Assembly: GCA_023301795.1 (NCBI GenBank)
Contig: JALZVU010000208.1
Coordinates: 1 to 37,255, forward strand
Length of the DNA: 37,255 nt
Source: Granulosicoccus sp.
GTDB taxonomy: Bacteria; Pseudomonadota; Gammaproteobacteria; Granulosicoccales; Granulosicoccaceae
Reading direction: 5' to 3'
Shown: positions 23,854 to 33,672 of the stretch, one piece after another
How the letters are laid out: every line of letters begins with the position of its first letter
Position numbering within the stretch: position 1 is the first letter of the stretch
The notes under the pieces: generated by a model
Seen by the model: the letters and a program-made list of their open reading frames with translations, nothing else
Told to the model about the DNA's origin: nothing
Database searches by the model: none
Position numbers and translations under genes: made by a program

Positions 23854-26763
23854 ATGAGAATGAATGTAGATATTGGTATTAAGTCGAAGCTTCTATTTGC
23901 TTTCGCACTCATACTTACGACTACGCTGCTAGCCAGTGGAATTGCACTCACTGCATTTACCAAATATTCTGACGCGCTAAGCAGTATTACTCAGGATAGC
24001 GTGCCATTCATGGCTGAATCAATGGCGCTTTCACAAGCCGGCATGCAATTATCCGCCGAGGTTCCTCTCCTGGCGTCTTCCATAACCTTGTTGGAAGTAG
24101 ATAGCCACTACAACAATATAATTGCAAGTGCTGACAACCTTGAAAGCCTGCTTACTAGTAAGATAAAAGCTGGAGCAGCGCACGAGCCTTTCAATGCGCT
24201 GTCATCAGGTGTCAAGAAAGTTCGACAACTTGGTGAAAAACTGGAAACAGAGGTTCAACAGCGAATATCTTCACATGCCAATACAGCAGATGCCACAGCA
24301 CGCATTATGCTCATACAGAACAATGTAGACAAACAGCTTCTTGAAATTGTAGATAGAGCCAGTACTAGGTTTGTAATCGAGGCCGAAGATATTTTTGGAT
24401 CTAACAGTGATTTGGTGAACGAGTTGTTAAAGAGCCATGTTGGCGGCATGGTCAGGGCTTCACGTGTTCAATCGCAAACGTCCGAATTAATATCATTGAT
24501 GAATGATTCGTTAAGTCTGCAATTTCCAACGTCGATTCCTGATCCTGTATTGGCTGCCTCTATACCTGAGGCAGGCTTTTCGACTGACATCGTGATGACG
24601 CCGCAAGCGATTATTCAACCGACTGATGATCCTGTCCAGATAAGTAAAGATAATCTTAAGAAAGTAAAAAGTAATCAAGGAAAAGCAAAAATACTGCTGA
24701 GGAAAAACAAGTCGTTTCTGAAAAAAATGGATTTGACGCGTATCTACAAAAAAGATGAAGCTATTGCTGGATTTGAGCGTATCAATGAGCTTGCAGGTGT
24801 AGTGTTTAATTTGAACGCTTCACAACGCCATCCCGACTACATAGAATCGCTGATTCTTGAGCTCAATCAGGTAAATTATTTGCTTGCCAAATCACTATTT
24901 TCCATTGTGGATACCAATAAGTTTCTGGTCTTTCAATCTGGCCAAGAACTTCGAAAAAGTGTTGACGAAACACTTCCAGCTCTGATGAAAGACAATGTAG
25001 AGAATCTAGTTGGTTTGTTAGAATTACGAGCACAATTAAACTCTGTAGGCGGAATCCTGTCTCATGTTCCACAGGCTAATGTTGCCACTTTAAAATCACT
25101 CGAAGCGCAATTTAGTGTAGAAAGAAGCCTCATAGAAAATACCTTGAGTGCGGTAAAAAATACAGAAGGTGTTGGTAGTATTAGTGACGGCTTTGTTACA
25201 TTATTTGCTGAGACTGACCCCGATACAGGCATCTTTCACTCTCGACAGAACGAGCTGCTCAGTGAGGATGTCGTTACACAGATAAAAGACGAGTTTTTGT
25301 CAAACCAGGGATCATTTGTTGGTCATTTGATGAAGCAGGTAAGTGCTAGCCAGGAACAGGTAGAACTAGACAGTGTCAATGTCACTGAACTGATTGATTC
25401 CAGCCGGAAATTGCTAGTCATCGTATGTATAGTGTCAGTGTTTGTAACGATCCTGGTGTATTGGCTATTGATATCGAGGAACATACTTCAAAGGTTACTG
25501 AGTATTATCAATGCACTTCGTTCATTGGCCAGTGGAGATTATAGTGTTGAAGTTGATAGTCGCGGATCTGACGAATTAACAAGCCTTGCCAAGACTGTGG
25601 AGGTTTTCAAACACAATGGACTTGAAGCTCAACGATTGCAAGAACAACAAGATATAGCTGAGGCGCAAAGCAAGGAACAGGAACATAAGCAAGCCGAACA
25701 GCAACGCTTGCAGCATACCAAAGACTTGCAACGCCACGAGCAAGAGCAGGTATCAGCACAGGAACGGCAAAGAGAAGCCGATATATTGCAGCAGAAAGTT
25801 GACAAATTGCTGACCGCTGTTAGTGCTGCTGCAAAGGGCGATCTTGCCTACCCGATTGATTGTAGTGGTGACGATGTTGCAGGGCAAATGGGCAAGGCAT
25901 TGGACAAGTTGTTTTCTGAGCTGCGTAGTAGTATTTCCGGAATTAATGATAATGCCACTCGGCTTTACAAGGCATCGGAGAGCCTAACGGGCTTATCTGT
26001 CGAGATGAAGGAAATAGCGTCTGCCAATACTGACAATGCTAAAGAAGCGTCTGGGCTGGTCAGTGATGTCGCTAGTAGTGTTGATAGGGTTGCCTGTGCT
26101 ACCGACAATATGACGTTATCAACAAAGCAGATTTCACAAAACAGTAGCGATGCGGAGGCGGTGGCCAGTGAAGCCGTGGAACTTGCAAAGACAACCGATC
26201 TCACTGTAAGAAAATTGGCTGAGAGTAGTGCTGGAATTGGCAATGTCATAAAGGTAATTACATCTATTGCCGAGCAAACCAACCTCTTGGCTTTAAATGC
26301 CACTATAGAAGCGGCACGCGCAGGTGATGCAGGTAAAGGCTTTGCGGTCGTAGCTAACGAGGTGAAGGAACTAGCTAAGGAAACAGCTCAAGCAACTGAA
26401 CAGATCGAGTCTCGAATTATGGATATCCAATCCGACACAGAATCTGCGGTGCGGGCGATCCAGTCTATTAGCACCATCATTGATAAGGTTAGTGGCATTC
26501 AATCAACTATCGCCAATGCTGTCGATGAACAGTCATTGGTGACAAAAGACATTGATTCTTCAATAGTACAAACGGCAAGCGATACCCAAGCAATTACCGC
26601 AATCATTGAGGGCGTGGCTGATAAGGCACAACTCAATCAGCAAGCATCCAGTGATGTCAATAATGCCGCAACTGATTTGTCACACATGGCCACTCAACTT
26701 CAGGTTCTGGTCAGTCGTTTTACCGCTAGCCACGACCAACGGGTTGTTGACAAAGCTGCTTGA
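23854..26763 (+). CDS. Methyl-accepting chemotaxis protein with large periplasmic domain
   Basis: A 969-residue membrane receptor. Membrane segment 1 is at ~13-34 ([20 protein letters not shown]), followed by an unusually long (~485-residue), mostly helical periplasmic region, and segment 2 at ~520-541 ([20 protein letters not shown]). HAMP follows (545-597, [18 protein letters not shown]), then a Q/E-rich coiled coil (~600-648), a second HAMP-like unit (650-705, [20 protein letters not shown]) and the signalling domain with tip [20 protein letters not shown] at ~807-826. No CheR-binding pentapeptide is seen at the C-terminus. It would pass ligand information to a CheA/CheW complex not encoded here. 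Ligand unknown. Local A+T content is higher than in neighbouring operons. Confidence 0.92.
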   Translation: MRMNVDIGIKSKLLFAFALILTTTLLASGIALTAFTKYSDALSSITQDSVPFMAESMALSQAGMQLSAEVPLLASSITLLEVDSHYNNIIASADNLESLLTSKIKAGAAHEPFNALSSGVKKVRQLGEKLETEVQQRISSHANTADATARIMLIQNNVDKQLLEIVDRASTRFVIEAEDIFGSNSDLVNELLKSHVGGMVRASRVQSQTSELISLMNDSLSLQFPTSIPDPVLAASIPEAGFSTDIVMTPQAIIQPTDDPVQISKDNLKKVKSNQGKAKILLRKNKSFLKKMDLTRIYKKDEAIAGFERINELAGVVFNLNASQRHPDYIESLILELNQVNYLLAKSLFSIVDTNKFLVFQSGQELRKSVDETLPALMKDNVENLVGLLELRAQLNSVGGILSHVPQANVATLKSLEAQFSVERSLIENTLSAVKNTEGVGSISDGFVTLFAETDPDTGIFHSRQNELLSEDVVTQIKDEFLSNQGSFVGHLMKQVSASQEQVELDSVNVTELIDSSRKLLVIVCIVSVFVTILVYWLLISRNILQRLLSIINALRSLASGDYSVEVDSRGSDELTSLAKTVEVFKHNGLEAQRLQEQQDIAEAQSKEQEHKQAEQQRLQHTKDLQRHEQEQVSAQERQREADILQQKVDKLLTAVSAAAKGDLAYPIDCSGDDVAGQMGKALDKLFSELRSSISGINDNATRLYKASESLTGLSVEMKEIASANTDNAKEASGLVSDVASSVDRVACATDNMTLSTKQISQNSSDAEAVASEAVELAKTTDLTVRKLAESSAGIGNVIKVITSIAEQTNLLALNATIEAARAGDAGKGFAVVANEVKELAKETAQATEQIESRIMDIQSDTESAVRAIQSISTIIDKVSGIQSTIANAVDEQSLVTKDIDSSIVQTASDTQAITAIIEGVADKAQLNQQASSDVNNAATDLSHMATQLQVLVSRFTASHDQRVVDKAA

Positions 26764-26818
26764 TTACCTGTTGTAGCGCTTGGTCGACTTACCTATTTGA
26801 CATACGTACACAAGCGTA

Positions 26819-27298
26819 TTAGTCAGCAACGATAGAGCGCTGACGAAAGGCAATGTTATTAATGAAGTCCAAGCGCTCGATGACTCTCTCAAAAGGTACT
26901 TCAATATTAGATGTTGTGTCTGTAAATGCGTCAATAATATTAGCTGGCATATCAAGAGTACCGTCATCAACAACGTCGCACACGACAGGAAAACCCAGAA
27001 AAGTACCGCCATCACCACCTCCACCATCGTTGTTTCTAATCTCGCAGGTATCCAGTGTTTTGGTGTAAAACTCCACGTGTCTTGAAACCGGAAAATCATC
27101 ACCGTACTGCAGGAGATCGACATAAGCATCGCCACCACCCGTTGCTTTAGATTCAACGCGGAAAAATCCTATGTCAGTAAGCCACGCAGAGGTAGCAGTG
27201 TCTGCAGATTGAGCGTCAAGACCAGTAACGAGCAGTCCAGTTTCAGTGCCATCGTATGGAAGTTCGGCATGATCACTAGTGGTCTGTTTTGCCGACAT
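26819..27298 (-). CDS. Hypothetical protein, possibly with a damaged N-terminus
   Basis: From ATG 27298 the frame encodes 159 residues; the open frame extends to ATG 27394. The part from ETGLLVTGLD onward looks like real protein: alternating hydrophobic strands (AWLTDIGFFRVES, AYVDLLQYGDDFPVS, HVEFYTKTLDTCEI), a GGGGDGG loop, and a final helix (NIEVPFERVIERLDFINNIAF). It probably has a secreted beta-sandwich fold, with two cysteines. The upstream part of the frame is basic and proline-rich and does not look like a signal peptide, while another frame there reads more like protein, so a frameshift is likely. No Shine-Dalgarno is evident at either ATG. It follows the CotH gene on the same strand. 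Family not recognised. Confidence 0.45.
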   Translation of the reverse strand: MSAKQTTSDHAELPYDGTETGLLVTGLDAQSADTATSAWLTDIGFFRVESKATGGGDAYVDLLQYGDDFPVSRHVEFYTKTLDTCEIRNNDGGGGDGGTFLGFPVVCDVVDDGTLDMPANIIDAFTDTTSNIEVPFERVIERLDFINNIAFRQRSIVAD

Positions 27299-27454
27299 GA
27301 TTGCAAAATGTCGAAGCAGACGATGCCAGTGAGGCAGGAGCACGAATGCAGGCCTTGAGCGTTTCGGTGGTTTCGACCACACCGGCAGCCTCATTTAGAA
27401 GCCAACGACGATCAAATCGCCGTCTGCTGCATCAGTCATCGTACGCAATCTTAA

Positions 27455-28855
27455 CTACTGCGCGTTAATGTAGCTAGTAACCACCGCATCACGACTCACA
27501 GCATGAGCTTTTAGCTCAGTAATAGCGTTGTAGAAATCGTTCGCACCATTCAAGAAGGAATACCCTGGCAGTTCTGTTGTGGCATAAGGCTCAACTAGAG
27601 TGGAGTAGGTGTCATAGAGCGCTTGTGTGGTTGTGCTCTGGAATGCATCTGCCATAACCTCTACAAGGTATTCGTCGTATCGGGCTTTGTAGATACTATC
27701 GGCATAGAGTTTTTCGATCAGTGGCCAGCCGCCTGCCTGAATGTTCGCAAAATTCAGGTCCAGTGCGCCACCTTGCTTACCCGTTTGCAGCGCCTCGTTG
27801 TTGTCCCACGGTATCCATGTCAACTTTCCAGTCTCCGGATCGTTGTACAAGTAGTAGTTGTGCGTCATTCTCCCGTAGGTGTCCCAGTTCTGAATAATGC
27901 CGTTGACGGCTAGATACTTCAGGAAACCATCAACATCAAAGAGCACCTCCAGCTTAGCTCTCCAGGCAGCAGGATCGGTGTTGGCCGTCTCATCATGTAA
28001 CGCTGCAAAAAGCGCCTGGACATCAGTCCAGTCTGCATCATCCTCGTTGGTTTTCTTCTCGAAGTCTTCTTCGCTGAACATACCCTCCACAAAAGTGGAT
28101 CCGCTGTCTTCTGGTTTGTACAGGTTCCCATCATCACTGGAGAATTGTGTATCAAGCACCTCACCGTCGACCTCTTCAACCAAGGTATACAGGCCAAAGT
28201 ACTCAGGACCGTTGCCGTGATCAATGTATAAGGTGTAGAACGCAGTATGTGACACTGCCAAACCTGCTTTGGCGAAAACATCAGCGGCTACTTTCTCTCG
28301 TAGGTGAGAGTTATCGTCGAAATTATTCTTCAGGCTGAATTTTTTGAAGCCGTAGAAGCGCTGATTGTCGATCTGGGGATAATCATCCTCAAACTCATCA
28401 AAATCCATCTTGAAGGACAGCTTTAGAATCCCAGTTTGCCAGCTACTTTGCAGGCTTGAATTACCCTTGAAACGGATACCAACCTGATACCACTGTGTGC
28501 CGTTGTAGAAGACATCTGCCGGCACGAATACCGGGTCCTCCTCAACCTCTAATAACCCTCCACCTTGGACCGTACGCTGCCCAAACTCTCCGTAGGTTGC
28601 GGTCATGTCATCTAGCATGCTCTGCCAGCGATCCGGCGTGACTACGAAGTCGAAACGCTTGACCATCGTATCGTCAAATACCTCCGCAATATTAGGATCG
28701 GCGTCGTTACTATGAGTTTGCTCTGTCCAATCAGAAACGTCAAAATCCTCCGTTATTAGTGTGGAAATATTAGTAGGTTCGTCGATGGAAGTTGTTTCGA
28801 AATCTGTGCTGCTACTGTCGTTACAGGCACCTAACGCCATTGAGCTTGCCAGCAC
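27455..28855 (-). CDS. CotH-family protein, predicted lipoprotein
   Basis: A 466-residue protein of the CotH (spore-coat kinase H-like) family, widespread outside spore formers in secreted proteins. Family landmarks: VGIRFKGNSSLQSSW, KLSFKMDFDEF, FYGFKKFSLKNNFDDNSHLREKV (split: FSLKNNFDDNSHLREK), a YFGLYTLVEEVDGEVL block and WIPWDNNEAL. Some members phosphorylate protein Ser residues; bacterial exported ones are largely uncharacterised. A lipobox (ALGAC) lies only 11 residues from the GTG at 28855, too close for a working signal peptide. The frame stays open upstream with no ATG/GTG/TTG. A near-cognate ATT at 28918 would give a good 32-residue signal (core IVLLVLASSMALGAC), behind GGAG. The true start is therefore probably upstream. 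Confidence 0.83.
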   Translation of the reverse strand: MLASSMALGACNDSSSTDFETTSIDEPTNISTLITEDFDVSDWTEQTHSNDADPNIAEVFDDTMVKRFDFVVTPDRWQSMLDDMTATYGEFGQRTVQGGGLLEVEEDPVFVPADVFYNGTQWYQVGIRFKGNSSLQSSWQTGILKLSFKMDFDEFEDDYPQIDNQRFYGFKKFSLKNNFDDNSHLREKVAADVFAKAGLAVSHTAFYTLYIDHGNGPEYFGLYTLVEEVDGEVLDTQFSSDDGNLYKPEDSGSTFVEGMFSEEDFEKKTNEDDADWTDVQALFAALHDETANTDPAAWRAKLEVLFDVDGFLKYLAVNGIIQNWDTYGRMTHNYYLYNDPETGKLTWIPWDNNEALQTGKQGGALDLNFANIQAGGWPLIEKLYADSIYKARYDEYLVEVMADAFQSTTTQALYDTYSTLVEPYATTELPGYSFLNGANDFYNAITELKAHAVSRDAVVTSYINAQ

Positions 28856-29188
28856 CAGTAAGACAATTCCTCTGGGACACCTCAGGCAGTCAGAGGGGGT
28901 TATGTGACGTTTTAGAATTCCGATATCGATCTCCTGCGATTTGTGTTGGCTAAAAATGCCATCAAGGACATCGGATCATGTTGATGGTTCAAACTGAAAA
29001 TAATACGCAGGAAGTATGGAAACAATGTGCAGGTGTGTTAGCTGATTAACCTCTGAATTCGGAAGAGTGGAGCAACAATAGGAAAGTCTTTTTTGCGAGT
29101 TGGTATCGCACTTAACACGTGAGTGACGGTGGCTTATCGTGTTGGGGCGATGAATTTTTCGAATAAACCAGAAAGAGATTAGACACAT
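28856..29188. other. Intergenic region between ackA-pduL and cotH-like gene
   Basis: About 330 bp, both flanking genes on the minus strand. The last ~65 bp next to 28855 probably encode the N-terminus of the CotH-like lipoprotein. A 70-codon frame at 28976-29188 has no family features or ribosome site and is not called. No strong terminator follows ackA-pduL. Confidence 0.5.
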
Positions 29189-30970
29189 TCAGCATGTTGC
29201 CAACTCCGCATGCGCCGTACTCAATTGATCATAGACCGCATCGTCTACATCTGTTGGTGACATCTTTCCCGTGTTGTTCTTACCCAATTCAGCAGCATTT
29301 GCTTCATCAGTGTCTATGTGCATTTCCAGCGCATAACTGTCTTTGACCCGCACTAACACGTCGCCAAAGACCAGATCTCGTTCACCACCGACAATTGAAA
29401 CTGAGACCTCATCGCGATCAGCAACACCGAAGCGCCTGGCATCCTCTGAATGCATATGAATATGCCGCCGTGCACAGATCAAGCCTTCACTCAATGACAC
29501 GGTGCCACTTGAGCCTTCAAGTGTAATAGGGGCAGACGCTGCCACATTGCCCGAATCGCGAACCGGTGCATCCAGGCCAAGGCGAAACTCATCAGTGCGC
29601 GATATTTCAATCTGATCGACTTCACGTAGAGGGCCAAGTACACGTACATTATCAATCTGACCTCGCGGACCAATCAGGTTTACGCGTTGTTCGCAGGCAT
29701 ACTGACCAGGTTGCGATAGTTCTCGTGCTGGTGTGGGTGTTGCGTTCTCACCAAACAACGCTGCGAATGTGGCTTTAGTCAGATGGCAATGGCGACCACT
29801 AACCGCTATGGGTATATTCATGGACACCTGTGTCACTTCACTGGCAAGCAAGGAGCCGCATAACTTCGCCATCATCAGCTCCTCATTAGTCTTGACCACT
29901 ATTACTTCTACTCTCGAGCGCTCTGTGGTGATCCGTGCATACTCATCGTCTTTCGCAATGTGGGTATCTCGGTTGCGATCTACATCCAGCATAACGCCCA
30001 GAAATTCCAATCGTTGCAGTATTCTGCCTCGCATACTGGCACTGTTCTCGCCAATACCTCCGGTAAACACAATGGCATCAAGCCCGCCCATGGCAGCTGC
30101 ATAAGCCCCAATGTATTTGCGTGCCCGATGTGCAAACACATTGATTGCGAGACGCGCACCGTCGTGGCCTTGCTCAGCTGCAGTTTCAATGTCACGTAGA
30201 TCATTGCCTAGTCCGCTTAAACCTGCCAGGCCACTATTCTTGTTTAACAGTGTATCAAGTGCTTCAGCGTCGTAGCCCTTACGTAGCAGTGCAAGCAACA
30301 CACCGGCATCAACATCGCCAGAGCGAGTTCCCATCACTAACCCTTCAAGCGGTGTGTTACCCATACTGGTTTCAGCTGAGCGTCCGTATTCAACTGCACA
30401 AGCACTGGCACCATTGCCTAGGTGCAGCGTAATGAGGCGTGTTTCGTTCAATGGTCTTTGCAGAAATTGTGCTGCTATTCCTGCAGCATATTCGTGAGAG
30501 ATGCCATGAAAACCGTAACGTCTTATGCCGTGTTCGGTTGCCACATTCTGGTCTATGGCGTAGGTCTGGGCTCGACGTGGCATACGAGCATGGAAAGCGG
30601 TATCGAACACGGCGATGTGAGTGGCATCTGGCAAGGAGCTAGAGGCGGCTAGAATGGCCTCTAGTGCATAAGGGTTATGCATAGGTGCATCGGGAATGAA
30701 CCGTTCGATGGCGCTCAGTACCTGCGCATCAATACGCACAGCACTGTCATAGTCAGGCCCTCCATGCACAACACGGTGGCCAACCACTTGCACATCAAAT
30801 TGTGCAGTTTCCTCAAGGATTTCAGCAATGGCCTGACGATGGGCATCGCGGGAGCCATTAACGGTATCAGACAGACGTTCACGCTTGCCAGAGCTAAGCA
30901 GCGTTAACGCAGAATCGAATATTGCGTACTTGACGCTCGAAGATCCGCAGTTGATGATCAGTGTGTGCAT
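29189..30970 (-). CDS. Acetate kinase fused to PduL-type phosphotransacylase
   Basis: A 593-residue fusion. Residues 1-378 are a complete acetate kinase: TLIINCGSSSVKYAIF, GHRVVHGG, FDTAFHARMP, YGFHGISHEY, HLGNGASACAV, MGTRSGDVDAG and FTGGIGENS. From ~384 to the end is a PduL (PTAC) domain with its two His-x-His zinc motifs, GRHCHLT (H394, H396) and ARRHIHM (H503, H505), and the third zinc His in EMHIDTDEANAA (H551). Together they would convert acyl-CoA + Pi + ADP to acid + CoA + ATP in one chain, without releasing acetyl-phosphate far. ATG 30970 is chosen over the TTG at 30988 because family members start just before LVINCGSS. It follows the dpp-type operon by ~80 bp and may be its last gene. 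Confidence 0.9.
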   Translation of the reverse strand: MHTLIINCGSSSVKYAIFDSALTLLSSGKRERLSDTVNGSRDAHRQAIAEILEETAQFDVQVVGHRVVHGGPDYDSAVRIDAQVLSAIERFIPDAPMHNPYALEAILAASSSLPDATHIAVFDTAFHARMPRRAQTYAIDQNVATEHGIRRYGFHGISHEYAAGIAAQFLQRPLNETRLITLHLGNGASACAVEYGRSAETSMGNTPLEGLVMGTRSGDVDAGVLLALLRKGYDAEALDTLLNKNSGLAGLSGLGNDLRDIETAAEQGHDGARLAINVFAHRARKYIGAYAAAMGGLDAIVFTGGIGENSASMRGRILQRLEFLGVMLDVDRNRDTHIAKDDEYARITTERSRVEVIVVKTNEELMMAKLCGSLLASEVTQVSMNIPIAVSGRHCHLTKATFAALFGENATPTPARELSQPGQYACEQRVNLIGPRGQIDNVRVLGPLREVDQIEISRTDEFRLGLDAPVRDSGNVAASAPITLEGSSGTVSLSEGLICARRHIHMHSEDARRFGVADRDEVSVSIVGGERDLVFGDVLVRVKDSYALEMHIDTDEANAAELGKNNTGKMSPTDVDDAVYDQLSTAHAELATC

Positions 30971-31050
30971 GTTTGACAAATAACCCAAGGGTGAGATGTA
31001 CGAAGCTTACCCCAAGCGGCCGCGCACGGTGTTTAGGGTAGGGCGATCGT

Positions 31051-31830
31051 CTACGTCTGCCTAGGCACATCTCTGACAAAACCGAGCGAACTTTTGAGAA
31101 GCTGCTGGGTGTACGGATGCGAAGCCTGTTGCGCTCGCAAATCTTCAATACTCAGCAATTCAACAATCTGCCCGTTTTGCATGACCAGCACTGACTCACA
31201 CAGATGTCCCACTACCGCAAGATTGTGCGACACCATGAGATACGTCAGGCCACGTTCGTCACGCAAATCACTCAACAGGTTGAGGATTTCAGCCTGTACT
31301 GATACGTCCAGCGCCGAAGTGGGCTCATCCAGCAGCAGGATCGAAGGTTCTGAGGCCAGTGCTCTGGCTATGGCAACACGCTGACGTTGCCCACCGGACA
31401 ATTGATGGGGATAGCGGAAACGGAATGCTGTCCCTAGGCCAACATCGTCTAACAGCTTGATGATTCGACGATCAATATCTTTCAGACCGTGCAGGCTCAA
31501 GGTCTCACTTAGCACTTGATCCACTGAATGCCTTGGATGCAGTGATGCATACGGGTCCTGAAACACCATCTGTACCTTGTTGTAAAACGCCTTACTTCGC
31601 TTGCGCCCCAGTTTCTCACCGCCCACCATCATTGACCCTGACCAGCTTCCAGCCAAGCCCGTGATGGCACGCAAAATCGTAGATTTGCCAGACCCGCTTT
31701 CACCAACAAGACCAACGGAGGCCCCCTTGTCTACAGTGAACGAGACGGACTGCACAGCATCGACACGTTCAGGGCCCTGGCCAAACCAGACATTGAGATC
31801 AGCAATATCAATCCCCTGAACATCACTCAT
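31051..31830 (-). CDS. Peptide/nickel ABC transporter ATPase (DppF/OppF type)
   Basis: 259 residues from ATG 31830. Walker A GESGSGKS, Q-loop MVFQDPYASLHPR, signature LSGGQRQRVAIARAL, Walker B LLLDEPTSALDVS and switch H in MVSHNLAVV. It ends HPYTQQLLKSSLG, the zone that in this family carries the oligopeptide C-terminal region, but the usual cysteine-rich extension is short. The start overlaps the upstream ATPase stop by 8 bp; the frame is open 30 codons further upstream inside that gene, which I take as chance. Energises import with its partner ATPase. Confidence 0.9.
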   Translation of the reverse strand: MSDVQGIDIADLNVWFGQGPERVDAVQSVSFTVDKGASVGLVGESGSGKSTILRAITGLAGSWSGSMMVGGEKLGRKRSKAFYNKVQMVFQDPYASLHPRHSVDQVLSETLSLHGLKDIDRRIIKLLDDVGLGTAFRFRYPHQLSGGQRQRVAIARALASEPSILLLDEPTSALDVSVQAEILNLLSDLRDERGLTYLMVSHNLAVVGHLCESVLVMQNGQIVELLSIEDLRAQQASHPYTQQLLKSSLGFVRDVPRQT

Positions 31831-32698
31831 CAGGCATACCACTTGTTGGAATCTGCGCCGCGAGTGGCTCTCGCCAGCTCGGATCACGCTTGAGTACGGC
31901 CAGTCGATCGCGCGGGGCATCCAACCGTGGTAATGAATTCAACAGACCCCGAGTGTAGGGGTGTTTTGCATCATACAGCTGATCTGCACGACAACTTTCT
32001 ACTACTCTGCCTGCATACATGATCAGTACACGATCACAGAATGAGGAGACTAGATTCAGGTCATGGCTAATGAAGATAAGCCCCATACCTCGCTCGCTGA
32101 CCAGCTTATCCATGATGTTGAGAACCTGCATCTGTACGGTGACATCAAGCGCAGAAGTTGGCTCATCAGCAATCAGGATCCGAGGATCGGGGATCAGCAT
32201 CATAGCTATCATGATGCGCTGCCCCATACCGCCAGACATCTCGTGAGGGTAAGCGTTGAAAACGCGCTCAGGATCTCTTATGGCAACTGACTCCAGCATC
32301 GCCAGAGCGCGTTGCTTGCGCTCTTTGCGGCCGCCGCCGGATGACTGTCGGTAGGCCTCTACAATTTGCTCTCCTACCCGCATCACTGGATTTAGGGAGA
32401 ATTTCGGATCCTGCATGACCATGGATATTCTTCTGCCACGTACCGCTCGCATCTGGCGATCACTCATGGCAAGAAGATCATCGCCTTCAAGCCTCATGGC
32501 TGTAGCTTGAAGTTTGCCGGGAGGGCGAATAAGTCTGAGAATGGCGCGCCCGGTTAGAGACTTACCTGACCCTGATTCGCCGACAATACCCAGGCGTTCT
32601 TGGCCAAGAGAAAAAGACACACCTCGAACCGCCTCAAAACTACCGCTGCGAGTGGGGAAGGTCACACTCAGGTTCTCAACGTCCAACAGAGTCTTCAT
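31823..32698 (-). CDS. Peptide/nickel ABC transporter ATPase (DppD/OppD type)
   Basis: 291 residues. Walker A GESGSGKSL, Q-loop MVMQDPKFSLNPVM, signature MSGGMGQRIMIAMML, Walker B ILIADEPTSALDVT, switch H in FISHDLNLV, and the family tail HPYTRGLLNSLP. The start overlaps the permease stop by 4 bp (ATGA). The FSLNPV and PYTRGL blocks place it in the Dpp/Opp/Nik group. The two ATPases form a heterodimer. Confidence 0.9.
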   Translation of the reverse strand: MKTLLDVENLSVTFPTRSGSFEAVRGVSFSLGQERLGIVGESGSGKSLTGRAILRLIRPPGKLQATAMRLEGDDLLAMSDRQMRAVRGRRISMVMQDPKFSLNPVMRVGEQIVEAYRQSSGGGRKERKQRALAMLESVAIRDPERVFNAYPHEMSGGMGQRIMIAMMLIPDPRILIADEPTSALDVTVQMQVLNIMDKLVSERGMGLIFISHDLNLVSSFCDRVLIMYAGRVVESCRADQLYDAKHPYTRGLLNSLPRLDAPRDRLAVLKRDPSWREPLAAQIPTSGMPDE

Positions 32699-33606
32699 GA
32701 GGCACCGCCGCTTTTGGGATCAAGCAGATCTCGAAGTCCATCGCCCAGCAGATTAAATGCAAGACTGACAATGAAAATAGCGATTCCCGGAATTGTGGCT
32801 ACCCACCAGAAATCCAGAATGAATCGACGGCCTTCGGCAATCATTGCTCCCCATTCAGGTGAGGGTGGGCGCGCACCGAGTCCTAGAAATCCTAACCCCG
32901 CAGCCGCCAGGATGATGCCAGCCATGTCCAACGTGATACGAACAACCAGCGATGCGATACACAACGGCCAGATATGCCGCGTGATGATGCGCAGAGCACC
33001 CGCTCCCTGCAGTTTGACTGCACTGATGTAATCAGATCGTCGAATGCTTAACGTCTCAGCTCTGGCAATACGTGCGTACGGTGGCCAGGCAGTTAGTGCG
33101 ATTGCCAGCACTGCGTTTTCTATACCGGCACCTAGCGCAGCGACGAATGCCAATGCCAGAACCAACCTGGGAAACGCCAGGAATATATCAGTGAATCGCA
33201 TGAGTACGATATCCACCCAGCCGCCGATGTAACCTGCAACCGTGCCAATAAACAATCCAGCTACCGGTGCGATCAATGCCACTAGGCCTACGATATACAA
33301 GGTGATGCGTGAGCCGTAAATCAATCGACTCAGAATGTCGCGACCCAGTGAATCGGTACCAAACACATGACCATCAGTCCCCAGTGGTGCGAGACGGTTA
33401 GCAAGGTTTTGTTCAAAGGGATCGTGTGGGCTCAACAAAGGGGCGAAGGCTGCCACCAACACCAACACAATGAGAATAATCAGTCCGAGCAGTGCCAGCC
33501 GATTCGCCTTGAATTCTATCCAGCCGTGATAGATTGATGAAAAACGCGCCTGTGAACGCGACGTAGGGCTTTCATCATTGAGCCACTCGCCCAGACTCAC
33601 ACTCAT
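32695..33606 (-). CDS. Peptide/nickel ABC transporter permease (DppC type)
   Basis: 303 residues. An N-terminal cytoplasmic part precedes the first membrane segment (LALLGLIILIVLVLVAAFAPLL), then the DppC hallmark LSPHDPFEQNLANRLAPLG and FGTDSLGRDILSRLIYGSR. The ATPase-docking loop reads DYISAVKLQGAGALRIITRH. About six membrane helices. Ends overlapping the DppD-type start. Partner of the permease at 33673-34740. Confidence 0.92.
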   Translation of the reverse strand: MSVSLGEWLNDESPTSRSQARFSSIYHGWIEFKANRLALLGLIILIVLVLVAAFAPLLSPHDPFEQNLANRLAPLGTDGHVFGTDSLGRDILSRLIYGSRITLYIVGLVALIAPVAGLFIGTVAGYIGGWVDIVLMRFTDIFLAFPRLVLALAFVAALGAGIENAVLAIALTAWPPYARIARAETLSIRRSDYISAVKLQGAGALRIITRHIWPLCIASLVVRITLDMAGIILAAAGLGFLGLGARPPSPEWGAMIAEGRRFILDFWWVATIPGIAIFIVSLAFNLLGDGLRDLLDPKSGGAS

Positions 33607-33672
33607 GAGTGAATAGCTCCAGCTCTACATTCTAGGCACTGGCCCGCGTACCCATTTGATTTGACCACCATC

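Noticed and set aside
26764-27156. 130-codon minus-strand frame overlapping the hypothetical ORF
   Set aside because: Hydrophobic runs arise from the complementary frame; the 26819 frame reads better as protein.
27897-28281. Overlapping frames within the CotH-like gene on both strands
   Set aside because: The CotH frame carries recognisable family blocks; these are shadows.
28976-29188. 70-codon minus-strand frame after ackA-pduL
   Set aside because: No ribosome site, no family features, starts exactly at the upstream stop; probably chance.
30971-30988. TTG start six residues upstream for AckA-PduL
   Set aside because: Acetate kinases begin directly before the LVINCGSS strand; ATG 30970 fits that.
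31831-31920. 30-residue N-terminal extension of the DppF-type ATPase
   Set aside because: It lies wholly within the DppD-type gene and shows no conserved features; ATG 31830 overlaps the stop in the usual coupled way.
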